From NCBI GenBank assembly GCA_902812455.1, contig CADDZH010000009.1, positions 13,361 through 77,360 on the forward strand: 64,000 nucleotides of DNA, read 5' to 3'. Positions 52,144-58,457 of the stretch are shown in pieces. The DNA is from Chloroflexota bacterium (GTDB taxonomy: Bacteria; Chloroflexota; Ktedonobacteria; Ktedonobacterales; Ktedonobacteraceae). A program made the translations under genes and the position numbers. Under the pieces are notes generated by a model. It was not told where the DNA came from. It did no database searches and was given only the letters and a program-made list of their open reading frames with translations. Within the stretch, counting starts at the first letter, position 1. Each line of letters opens with the position of its first letter.

Positions 52144-52208
52144 AGCATAGTATGATGGACTCACATACTCATCACAGAAAGCCCCTGTGACATCACAGTT
52201 GGGACACA
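52144..52208 (-). promoter_or_regulatory. Regulon promoter 21 (leftward, toward candidate RNA)
   Basis: Plus-strand ACACA 52204, TCACA 52193, 52172 and 52161; the minus-strand -10 is TATGCT at 52149-52144. Confidence 0.75.
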
Positions 52209-52275
52209 ATGCTCCCTATGCGCACACCATCCCTATGCCTCCACTGATTGCAGTCGAAAACACAGCATGGAAACT

Positions 52276-52340
52276 TGTGACGAAATTGTGACGAGGAGGA
52301 TTTTCTCTGTGACCATTTTGTGAAACCTATGGGCTATCCT
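52276..52340 (+). promoter_or_regulatory. Regulon promoter 22 (PhoU): TGTGA four-box array
   Basis: TGTGA at 52276, 52287, 52308 and 52319, all perfect; the -10 is TATCCT at 52335-52340. Confidence 0.82.
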
Positions 52341-52436
52341 TAAAAAGGAGTGAATGGCATAGCCGGCCTTCTCTCAGTGTTGATTGCAGCCCGCAAGGGC
52401 AGGCTACGAGTACAACGGCTCCCTAAGGAGGATCCT

Positions 52437-53225
52437 ATGAACACTTTGACGCTCGATCAAGAATTGCACGAACTGAACAGCCAGATAATCCAGCTCGGTA
52501 CTTTAGTAAAACATGCCCTGGCAAGGGCGCTTGGAGCGCTCGAAACAGGCGATCAGGATCAGGCAGGCGCTGTGGTGATGGAGGACACCCCCATCGATGA
52601 TCTGCATTTAGCTATCGAAGAGCATACCCTCCACATCTTGAGCCTGCACCAGCCTCGTCTCGGAGCGCGCGATATCCGCTTCCTCGCTTCAGCGCCTCCC
52701 ATCGGCATCGACCTTGAACACATGGGAGACGAGGCCGCAGGGATCGCCCAATATGTCTTGCGCATGCTGCCGCTTCGTACTCAAGCAAGAGCCACCGGAG
52801 AGACCTCGCTCGCACCTGATCCAGCAGGACTACAGCCCACTGGTAATGGAACCGGAAACGATCAACTTCACGAGACGCTCTTCATCCAGCGCTTGCTTGC
52901 TATCGGCCAGGAGGTTGTCTCTCTCATCCACAGAACGATGAAGGCCTTCAGCAAGCGTGATGCGCAGGCGGCGCGCAGCATCTGGGAGCAAGACATCAGC
53001 GTGCACAGGCATGAATACACCGTGCATCACGACTTGATGGCAGTCCTCGCAGATGACCTGGCCATGGCCGCCCTGGATCATGATCCCCACATCTTGCAGC
53101 GGGTGACCTACCTGCTCTGGATCGGCTACGAATTGGGGCGCATCGCCGACCACTGCGCCAACATCTGTGAACGCATTGTCTTTATCGTTGAAAGCGAGAC
53201 GGATATCCTTGCCCCGCTCGACTGA
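52437..53225 (+). CDS. PhoU-family protein
   Basis: 262 residues: two three-helix PhoU domains (residues 8-115 and about 150-255). Metal-binding-like DIEHMGDEAAGIA-type motifs are visible: IDLEHMGDEAAGIA in the first and LGRIADHCANICE in the second. PhoU links phosphate transport to the PhoR/PhoB system and to persistence. Here no pst genes are adjacent. A variable linker (about 118-142) separates the domains. The ATG follows TAAGGAGGATCC. It is controlled by promoter 22. Confidence 0.85.
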   Translation: MNTLTLDQELHELNSQIIQLGTLVKHALARALGALETGDQDQAGAVVMEDTPIDDLHLAIEEHTLHILSLHQPRLGARDIRFLASAPPIGIDLEHMGDEAAGIAQYVLRMLPLRTQARATGETSLAPDPAGLQPTGNGTGNDQLHETLFIQRLLAIGQEVVSLIHRTMKAFSKRDAQAARSIWEQDISVHRHEYTVHHDLMAVLADDLAMAALDHDPHILQRVTYLLWIGYELGRIADHCANICERIVFIVESETDILAPLD

Positions 53226-53241
53226 ACCAGCTCCCTCTGCC

Positions 53242-53306
53242 TGTGACAGAATTGTGAGAGAAGTTTCTCTCCTTGTGATGGCATTGTGAACTGGTGGGCT
53301 TATGCT
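53242..53306 (+). promoter_or_regulatory. Regulon promoter 23 (adenylate kinase): TGTGA four-box array
   Basis: TGTGA at 53242, 53253, 53274 and 53285, all perfect; the -10 is TATGCT at 53301-53306. Confidence 0.83.
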
Positions 53307-53436
53307 TTCTCCGGATGAAAAGTAATGGCTGGGATACGGCTACGGTCTCTGCCATACAGTGATACAATACAGTGAGGCAGTGTTCATAGTTACATGCATC
53401 CTCATTGTCGCCAGTGAGGTGCAAGAAAGGAAAGCC

Positions 53437-54105
53437 ATGGATATACTTCTGATCGGGGCACCGGGAGCAGGGAAAGGAACGCAGGCAGAGAAACTTTCTA
53501 AGCTGTTCACTCTACGTCATATTGCCAGTGGAGACCTGTTCCACAAGGCCTTTGAAGAGCAGGCTGAACTCTGGCGAAAGGCTCAAATGTATGTTGATCT
53601 TGGGGAACTGGTCCCCGACGAGATGACGATCCCGATGGTAATGCGCCACATTGAAGAACCTGAAAGCATGCAAGGGGTGCTGCTGGATGGCTTTCCGCGG
53701 ACGCTTGCGCAAGCACAGGCGCTGGATACAGAACTCCAGCATCTCAACCGCCAGATCGATCTGGCGATCTACCTGAAGGTTGCTCAAGGGGAGTTACATC
53801 AGCGGCTCGAAGGCAGACTGTTCTGCCAGGCACACCAGCACATCTACCACGTCAAATTTCGTCCACCACAGATAGCCGATCGCTGTGATCTGGATGGAAG
53901 CAGCCTCTACCAACGCCCTGATGATACCGGAGAAGCAGCGCGCAGGCGACTGGTCATTTTCTTCAGTCAAACCGTTCAGGTGCTCGACTACTACCGTATG
54001 CAGCACAAGCTGAAAGAAGTGGATGGAAATCAAAGTATCGATCAAGTCCATACGGCGCTCTTGAGTACCATCAACGACTACACTGGAAGAGCAAGGCAGG
54101 CTTGA
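53437..54105 (+). CDS. adk: Adenylate kinase
   Basis: 222 residues. Interconverts ATP + AMP and 2 ADP. P-loop IGAPGAGKGTQ, AMP-binding ASGDLF and GFPRTLAQAQ are visible. The LID carries C-x2-H ... C-x2-D (RLFCQAHQ, ADRCDLD), a variant of the zinc LID. Adk is usually encoded in the ribosomal protein cluster; here it stands alone behind a stress-type array, so it may be a second, condition-specific copy. The ATG at 53437 follows AGAAAGGAAAGCC. Confidence 0.92.
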   Translation: MDILLIGAPGAGKGTQAEKLSKLFTLRHIASGDLFHKAFEEQAELWRKAQMYVDLGELVPDEMTIPMVMRHIEEPESMQGVLLDGFPRTLAQAQALDTELQHLNRQIDLAIYLKVAQGELHQRLEGRLFCQAHQHIYHVKFRPPQIADRCDLDGSSLYQRPDDTGEAARRRLVIFFSQTVQVLDYYRMQHKLKEVDGNQSIDQVHTALLSTINDYTGRARQA

Positions 54106-54174
54106 AGAGTCTTACATCACTTTGTGATGATAACGAGGAAAAGAACCTATTCTCTCGAAGGGTAGGGCAAAGAA

Positions 54175-54226
54175 CTAACAAATTCGTCACAATGCAACGC
54201 TGCAATCTAACAAATCGGTCACAATT
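54175..54226 (+). repeat. Two direct repeats CTAACAAAT..GTCACAAT, 32 bp apart
   Basis: A CTAACAAAT block followed by TCGTCACAATG (54175-54194) and by CGGTCACAATT (54207-54226). The 32-bp period equals the box-to-box period of the regulon arrays, but 11-bp partners are missing. Confidence 0.5.
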
Positions 54227-54262
54227 TCAAGAGCGGATCGCAAACATACGGCATAAAAAATG

Positions 54263-54299
54263 AAGCGGCTGGAAAGTCTTGAGAACTTGCCAGCCGCTT
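54263..54299 (-). terminator. Terminator of DoxX gene 1
   Basis: Hairpin AAGCGGCTGG/CCAGCCGCTT followed, on the minus strand, by TTCATTTTTT. A good rho-independent terminator for the gene ending at 54369. Confidence 0.8.
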
Positions 54300-54368
54300 T
54301 GGGAGTTGCCAGTTGGCTCCCAACTGGCCTGCTCCGCTCCTAGCTTCCCTCCCCCTATGGTTATTATG

Positions 54369-55013
54369 TTACACAGCTAGGGGCTTGGCTTTCGGCTCGC
54401 TCTTGTGGATCAGCCGGCCAGTCCAGGGGGTGCCAAGCAAGGGCAGCACGTAGCTATCCAGGCCATAGTAGCCTGCGACACGCCAGGCCAGGATGACGAA
54501 CAGCGCCAGGAGGCCCAGGATCGGGTTCGTGCTGACCGTGCCTGCTAGCAGGTAGTTCATATTCATGAACACCCCGAAGAAGGAGGCGATGCCCGTCAGC
54601 AGTCCCAGGATCAGCGCGATGCCAACCAATACTTCACCGAAGGTGACCATGTAGGCAAAGATGCCGGCATTAGGCAGCACGACTGTCTGCAAGAACCAGG
54701 CATACCAGCTCTGCACAGCCGGATGCGGGCCTGCTGTTTGCGCCAGCGCTCCTTTGACAAAGCCGGCAACAGCGGCTCCATCATGGCCACTAAAGACCCA
54801 GGGGCTCCCGATCTTGGTGCCAAAGGACGAATCGAAGGTAAATGAATAGCCCGTCAGCTTCTCCAGGCCGGCGGTGAGCCATTCATAGCCAATATACAAG
54901 CGGACGATCAACCAGAACCAGGCCATGCGGGTATCGGCAAACAGGAACTTCGCAATCGGGGGTTCTGGAATATGGGTTGCTTCTTTTGGTCGAATGACCG
55001 TTGTGTTACGCAT
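54369..55013 (-). CDS. DoxX family membrane protein 1
   Basis: 214 residues, four main hydrophobic segments. WLIVRLYIGYEWLTAGLEKLTG, a loop with GFVKGALAQTAGPHPAVQSWYAWFLQTVVLPNA, then NMNYLLAGTVSTNPILGLLALFVILAWRVAGYYGLD. The pattern is DoxX/DoxD; relatives are subunits of thiosulfate:quinone oxidoreductase or partners in oxidative-stress complexes. It is a clear paralog of the next gene (55318-56091). The start is ATG 55013 with GAGAGGAG. It is controlled by promoter 24. Confidence 0.85.
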   Translation of the reverse strand: MRNTTVIRPKEATHIPEPPIAKFLFADTRMAWFWLIVRLYIGYEWLTAGLEKLTGYSFTFDSSFGTKIGSPWVFSGHDGAAVAGFVKGALAQTAGPHPAVQSWYAWFLQTVVLPNAGIFAYMVTFGEVLVGIALILGLLTGIASFFGVFMNMNYLLAGTVSTNPILGLLALFVILAWRVAGYYGLDSYVLPLLGTPWTGRLIHKSEPKAKPLAV

Positions 55014-55092
55014 GTTGTCTACTCCTCTCTCATGCAATGAGAGCTTGTATCTGTTGAGATAATCTCACAACTTCACGAAAGAACGTTTTCCT

Positions 55093-55118
55093 GTCGAATG
55101 GATCTTGTTTCATTCGAC
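55093..55118. promoter_or_regulatory. Palindrome in DoxX 1 leader
   Basis: GTCGAATG-N10-CATTCGAC, a perfect 8-bp inverted repeat just downstream of the promoter 24 -10. Possible operator or RNA hairpin. Confidence 0.45.
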
Positions 55119-55124
55119 ATCCTT

Positions 55125-55189
55125 ATGATAACCCCCTGAAATCACAGCACGGTCACTTTAGTGGGCAAAAATATCACATGCGCATCACA
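55125..55189 (-). promoter_or_regulatory. Regulon promoter 24 (DoxX 1): TGTGA four-box array
   Basis: Plus-strand TCACA 55185, 55174 and 55142, TCACT 55153; the minus-strand -10 is TATCAT at 55130-55125. Confidence 0.75.
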
Positions 55190-55255
55190 ATTACCAGGTA
55201 GCTCTAATAGGAAGAGAGGCATGTATTCTGCAAGGATAAGCGCTATAGCAAAAAA

Positions 55256-55284
55256 GTCTCCGGCTGCTTGAAGCAGCCAGAGAC
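55256..55284 (-). terminator. Terminator of DoxX gene 2
   Basis: Hairpin GTCTC-x-GGCTGCTT/AAGCAGCC-x-GAGAC with a one-base loop as written, followed on the minus strand by TTTTTT. Rho-independent terminator for the gene ending at 55318. Confidence 0.85.
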
Positions 55285-55317
55285 AATTCATTACCATACC
55301 CATGGCGACGCGAGAGC

Positions 55318-56091
55318 CTACGTCCGGCGAACCGTGGCAGCCGGTTGAGGTCGGAATATGGCTCCCGGTTTCCAGGGCAGGCCTAACGCAGGAAGCAACC
55401 AGCGGTCAAAGCCGATCCAGCCACAGACCCTCCATGACAGAACCAGGAATAGGCCGAGCACTCCCAGCACGGGATTGACACTGACCGTGCCCGCCAGCAG
55501 GTAATTCAGGTTCATTAACACCCCAAAGCCTGCCGCTATCCCCGTCAGGATGCCCAGGAGCAGTCCTACGCCCACCGCAAATTCTCCCCACGTGATCAGC
55601 ATCGACCAGACGCCCGCATTGGGCAGCACAATATGCTGTAAAAACCAGGCATACCAGCCTTGCACCGCTGGATTGGGGCCGGCACTCTTGGCCAACGCCC
55701 CTGCCACAAAGCCTTTGATCGCTTTGCCTGATATGCCCCAGGCAGGCGAGGTAATCTTTTCCCACCCGGCCAGCAACCACTCGGCCCCCACATACATGCG
55801 CACCACAAACCACATGGGAGACGATCCAGTTGAGCCGAGGAAAAAGCGGGAGATCGATGGCTCAGGAAACTGCTCGGCTGGAGCACTCACCACTAAAGCA
55901 GAGCGCTCCTGGGCATATCGCACAAAGGCCAGGATCAGCGCGAGGACAAACAGGATAGGCAGCGCTATCCCCCAATAGTCATTAGCCGTTGAAGCGGTAA
56001 TGTCCAGGATGATATGCAGAAGTGTCCACACTCCTGCCAGAACAACAATAATCAAAGCCAGAGTAAACGTTGCATTCCGTTGTGTAGGCAT
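55318..56091 (-). CDS. DoxX family membrane protein 2
   Basis: 257 residues. Two extra N-terminal hydrophobic segments (residues 8-30 and 40-58) precede a DoxX core nearly parallel to DoxX 1: FVVRMYVGAEWLLAGWEKI, GFVAGALAKSAGPNPAVQGWYAWFLQHIVLPNA, NLNYLLAGTVSVNPVLGVLGLFLVLSWRVCGWIGFD. The ATG at 56091 follows GAAAGGAGGAAAG. It is controlled by promoter 25; its leader has TGGAAC-N6-GTTCCA (56113-56130). Confidence 0.85.
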   Translation of the reverse strand: MPTQRNATFTLALIIVVLAGVWTLLHIILDITASTANDYWGIALPILFVLALILAFVRYAQERSALVVSAPAEQFPEPSISRFFLGSTGSSPMWFVVRMYVGAEWLLAGWEKITSPAWGISGKAIKGFVAGALAKSAGPNPAVQGWYAWFLQHIVLPNAGVWSMLITWGEFAVGVGLLLGILTGIAAGFGVLMNLNYLLAGTVSVNPVLGVLGLFLVLSWRVCGWIGFDRWLLPALGLPWKPGAIFRPQPAATVRRT

Positions 56092-56145
56092 AACCTCTTT
56101 CCTCCTTTCAAGTGGAACCCATTCGTTCCAACTTCCAATACTCTT

Positions 56146-56209
56146 ATTTTTGAACATCAACATCACAAAGGAGTCACATCAGGGCTTTACGCATCACGAA
56201 CACGTCACA
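56146..56209 (-). promoter_or_regulatory. Regulon promoter 25 (DoxX 2): TGTGA four-box array
   Basis: Plus-strand TCACA 56205, TCACG 56194, TCACA 56174 and 56163. The -10 position (AAAAAT at 56151-56146) is poor. It is the rightmost array in the window. Confidence 0.65.
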
Positions 56210-56213
56210 ATCC

Positions 56214-56428
56214 GTGAGGATACCGCCAGCAGAAACGACCCATTGAAATGTGCTATTGCCTTAGGATGGCGTAAAGGCGTTGAAATTGAAACGGTGCCCC
56301 TCAAACTTGAAACAACAGAAGGCTGGCTGTATGGGATTCCTGCCAGCACCGGGATTCCCACCCGCCTCGTGACGAACATTGACGGCAACACCTTTAATGA
56401 GTACTGGGGTAATATCCTTTGCCGTTAG
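56214..56428 (+). pseudogene. Unidentified ORF fragment ended by the MITE
   Basis: An open frame without a start codon reads IALGWRKGVEIETVPLKL then ETTEGWLYGIPASTG and ends NEYWGNILCR. Its stop TAG is supplied by the first bases of the inverted-repeat element at 56426. It is probably the remnant of a gene cut by that insertion. No family is recognised. Confidence 0.4.
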
Positions 56429-56521
56429 TAGTCAGTCCATTTTGAAATTTGTGATCTCTTGAGGGAAAGCAAGGCGCAAGAGGCTTATCTTCCCCCAAAA
56501 ATCAGATTGGACTGACTACTA
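56426..56521. mobile_element. MITE-like element, about 96 bp, with 14-bp terminal inverted repeats
   Basis: Perfect terminal inverted repeats TAGTAGTCAGTCCA (56426-56439) and TGGACTGACTACTA (56508-56521), with further imperfect pairing inside and an internal CTCTTG/CAAGAG stem. TA at both outer ends would fit a TA-target IS630/Tc1-like transposase. It has no coding capacity. Confidence 0.7.
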
Positions 56522-56577
56522 GCTTTAGAAGATGATCTTGATTCTCCTGAATCTTTGGCATCTACCCATGTATTATT

Positions 56578-57954
56578 GTGTTATATAATAAATACGCTGA
56601 GGAAAATGTCACAAACCCGTGGGGAAACGTGGATCCGGGTCTGAAAGCGAACTATCCTGTTTTGGCGACCAGAACTAACACAGTCCTTGATACAACTACA
56701 AAGACACCACAGTTGCCGGTGAGTAAGGGCCGGCGCTGGCTGATGTGGTGCGTGGCGACGCTGGCATATTTACTCATTGTCTCGCAGCGCTTTGCTCCGG
56801 CGGCGGTCGTGGGCACAATGATGCAGCGTTTCACCATTGGCGCGGCGGAAATTGGTATTCTGGCCGCCTTGCAGTTCTTCGTATACATGCTGCTACAAAT
56901 CCCGGCGGGTACCCTGGCCGATTTACTAGGCCCGCGCCGCGTGCTTTGCTGCGGTACAGCCCTGGCCGGTATAGGAACGATTATTTTTGGCCTCTCGCTC
57001 ACTTTCCCCGTCGCGCTTGTGGGCCGCGCCCTGCTTGGTCTCGGTGACGCGCTGATGTTCGTGAACATCATGCGCCTGCAAGCCTCATGGTTCGAGCCGC
57101 GTGAGTATGCCACGCTGAGCGGGCTGGTGATGTGTGCAAGCGGCCTGGGTGGGGTGCTGGCAACAGCCCCGCTGGTGGTGCTCGTCGATCTGGCAGGGTT
57201 CACTATGTCCTTTGTGGGCGCCGGCATCCTCCTGCTGATGCTCTCCGTCCTCATTGTACTAGTGGTGCGTGATCGCCAGGCCGGAATACTAGAGCAGCGC
57301 CCAGGCCTGTTGCGCCCGCTCATCTCCATCGCCAGCAATGCGCGGAGCTGGCCGCCCTTCCTGGTCCAGTTTGGCATCGTTGGCCCTGTTGTGACCTTTA
57401 CCAGTGTCTGGGGAATCCCATTTTTGATGGAAGCGCGTGACATGAGCCATACCGCCGCTGCTGTGGCGCTGGGCCTCTTCTCTATTGGGATGAGCATTGG
57501 CGGACCATTGATCGGCTTCATCTCGGATAGAATAGAGCGACGCCGCATCCCTTTGATCGTCGCAACCGGCACTGCGGCCTGCCTGTGGCTGGTTCTCATT
57601 GCTGGTGGGACTTCTCTGCCGTTGAGCTTAATTATAGGAACCATCTTTCTCCTCGGGATGGTATCGTCTATCTCCTCAGTAGGCTTTGCGCTGATCAAAG
57701 AAGTTAATGATGTGTGCTACTCTGGCCAGGGTGCGGGCTTCATGAACGCGGGCGGATTTCTATGCGTGACCGGGCTGCAACTGGCCGTTGGCTACCTGCT
57801 CAGCATCCAGTGGACTGGCGAGATTGTCGCTGGCGAGCGCGTCTATTCGGCGCAGGCGTTCAGCCACTCGTTCTGGCTGCTGCTGGCGATGACGCTAGTC
57901 GCGCTGCTCGGAGCGCTCCTCGCTCGCGAAACATATGGCCAGCAAGAACAATAG
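56578..57954 (+). CDS. MFS transporter
   Basis: Up to 458 residues with 12 hydrophobic segments and MFS features: AALQFFVYMLLQIPAGTLADLLGPRRVL between helices 2 and 3, and GRALLGLGDALMF. A second-half GFISDRIERRRIP loop is also visible. The substrate is unknown. The start is uncertain: the frame opens at GTG 56578, close to the MITE; an internal start could be used since the first 55 residues are hydrophilic and unlike the family. No array precedes it. Confidence 0.8.
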   Translation: MLYNKYAEENVTNPWGNVDPGLKANYPVLATRTNTVLDTTTKTPQLPVSKGRRWLMWCVATLAYLLIVSQRFAPAAVVGTMMQRFTIGAAEIGILAALQFFVYMLLQIPAGTLADLLGPRRVLCCGTALAGIGTIIFGLSLTFPVALVGRALLGLGDALMFVNIMRLQASWFEPREYATLSGLVMCASGLGGVLATAPLVVLVDLAGFTMSFVGAGILLLMLSVLIVLVVRDRQAGILEQRPGLLRPLISIASNARSWPPFLVQFGIVGPVVTFTSVWGIPFLMEARDMSHTAAAVALGLFSIGMSIGGPLIGFISDRIERRRIPLIVATGTAACLWLVLIAGGTSLPLSLIIGTIFLLGMVSSISSVGFALIKEVNDVCYSGQGAGFMNAGGFLCVTGLQLAVGYLLSIQWTGEIVAGERVYSAQAFSHSFWLLLAMTLVALLGALLARETYGQQEQ

Positions 57955-58041
57955 GAAATACCTTCTGAAGGTGGTATAATAGGGCCATCGAATGGCAGAA
58001 GTATATGGCCGGGTAATCAATACGAGAAAGAATGAGAGCCT

Positions 58042-58185
58042 ATGGCGCTGGAACGCCGGCAAACAATGAGTGTTGAAGAATACTTTCTTCTGGAGGAGAG
58101 CGATCCTGACACGCGCTATGAATATATTGATGGCTATGTGTACGTGACGGCAGGAGGATCCTCCTCGTTAGCTCGCAATCCATGA
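58042..58185 (+). pseudogene. Uma2-family endonuclease, N-terminal remnant
   Basis: The frame gives ERRQTMSVEEYFLLEESD then DTRYEYIDGYVYVTAGGS, the recognisable start of Uma2 (DUF820) proteins, which stops after 47 codons. The expected middle (about 90 residues, with the catalytic Asp/Glu) is missing. The C-terminal part continues in the overlapping next frame at 58182. Confidence 0.7.
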
Positions 58186-58457
58186 ACATGGAACTCTACC
58201 GGAAAGAACAAAACATATGGGTCTACTATCCCCTTAAGGACAATGACGTGATTAAGGTTCAAGACGTATGGACCTACTATGCTCTTGGGGACAACGACGA
58301 GATTAAGGTACAAAACAAATGGGTCTACTATGCGTTCGGTGGCAATGACGAGATTGAGTTAGCATGCCTGGGAGTTCACTTTCCGGTGGCGGAGGCTTAT
58401 GAAGGCGTAGACTTTGAAGAGGACTTTTCGGCAGAAGAGGGAAACGATACCTTATGA
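58182..58457 (+). CDS. Uma2 C-terminal remnant with three 17-residue tandem repeats
   Basis: 91 codons: ELYRKEQNIWVYY leads into three 51-bp tandem repeats beginning at the Trp codons 58218, 58269 and 58320 (WVYYPLKDNDVIKVQDV, WTYYALGDNDEIKVQNK, WVYYAFGGNDEIELACL). It ends GVHFPVAEAYEGVDFEED. Single copies of the WVYYAFG...ELASIGVRFPV unit are normal in Uma2 C-termini, so this is probably a deleted Uma2 gene whose tail unit has expanded. ATG 58182 overlaps the stop of the N-terminal remnant, and the stop overlaps the M20 gene start (ATGA). Translation as a small protein is possible. Confidence 0.55.
   Translation: MNMELYRKEQNIWVYYPLKDNDVIKVQDVWTYYALGDNDEIKVQNKWVYYAFGGNDEIELACLGVHFPVAEAYEGVDFEEDFSAEEGNDTL

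Larger units (their letters stand above)
51446..52436. other. About 1 kb without conventional genes, containing three regulon promoters
   Basis: Two leftward arrays (51944-52008 and 52144-52208) and one rightward array (52276-52340) lie here. A 75-codon minus-strand frame (51496-51723) starting at TTG has no persuasive ribosome site and no recognised domain. Short ORFs and a hairpin cluster are listed separately. Confidence 0.6.

Noticed and set aside
2080..56209. CRP/FNR sites suggested by many TGTGA and TCACA words
   Set aside because: CRP sites are inverted (TGTGA-N6-TCACA). Here the words are direct repeats on one strand with an 11-bp period, which does not fit a CRP/FNR dimer.
56652..57698. 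348-codon minus-strand frame opposite the MFS transporter
   Set aside because: Antisense shadow of a transmembrane gene, low-complexity Ser/Arg/Pro content and no ribosome site.
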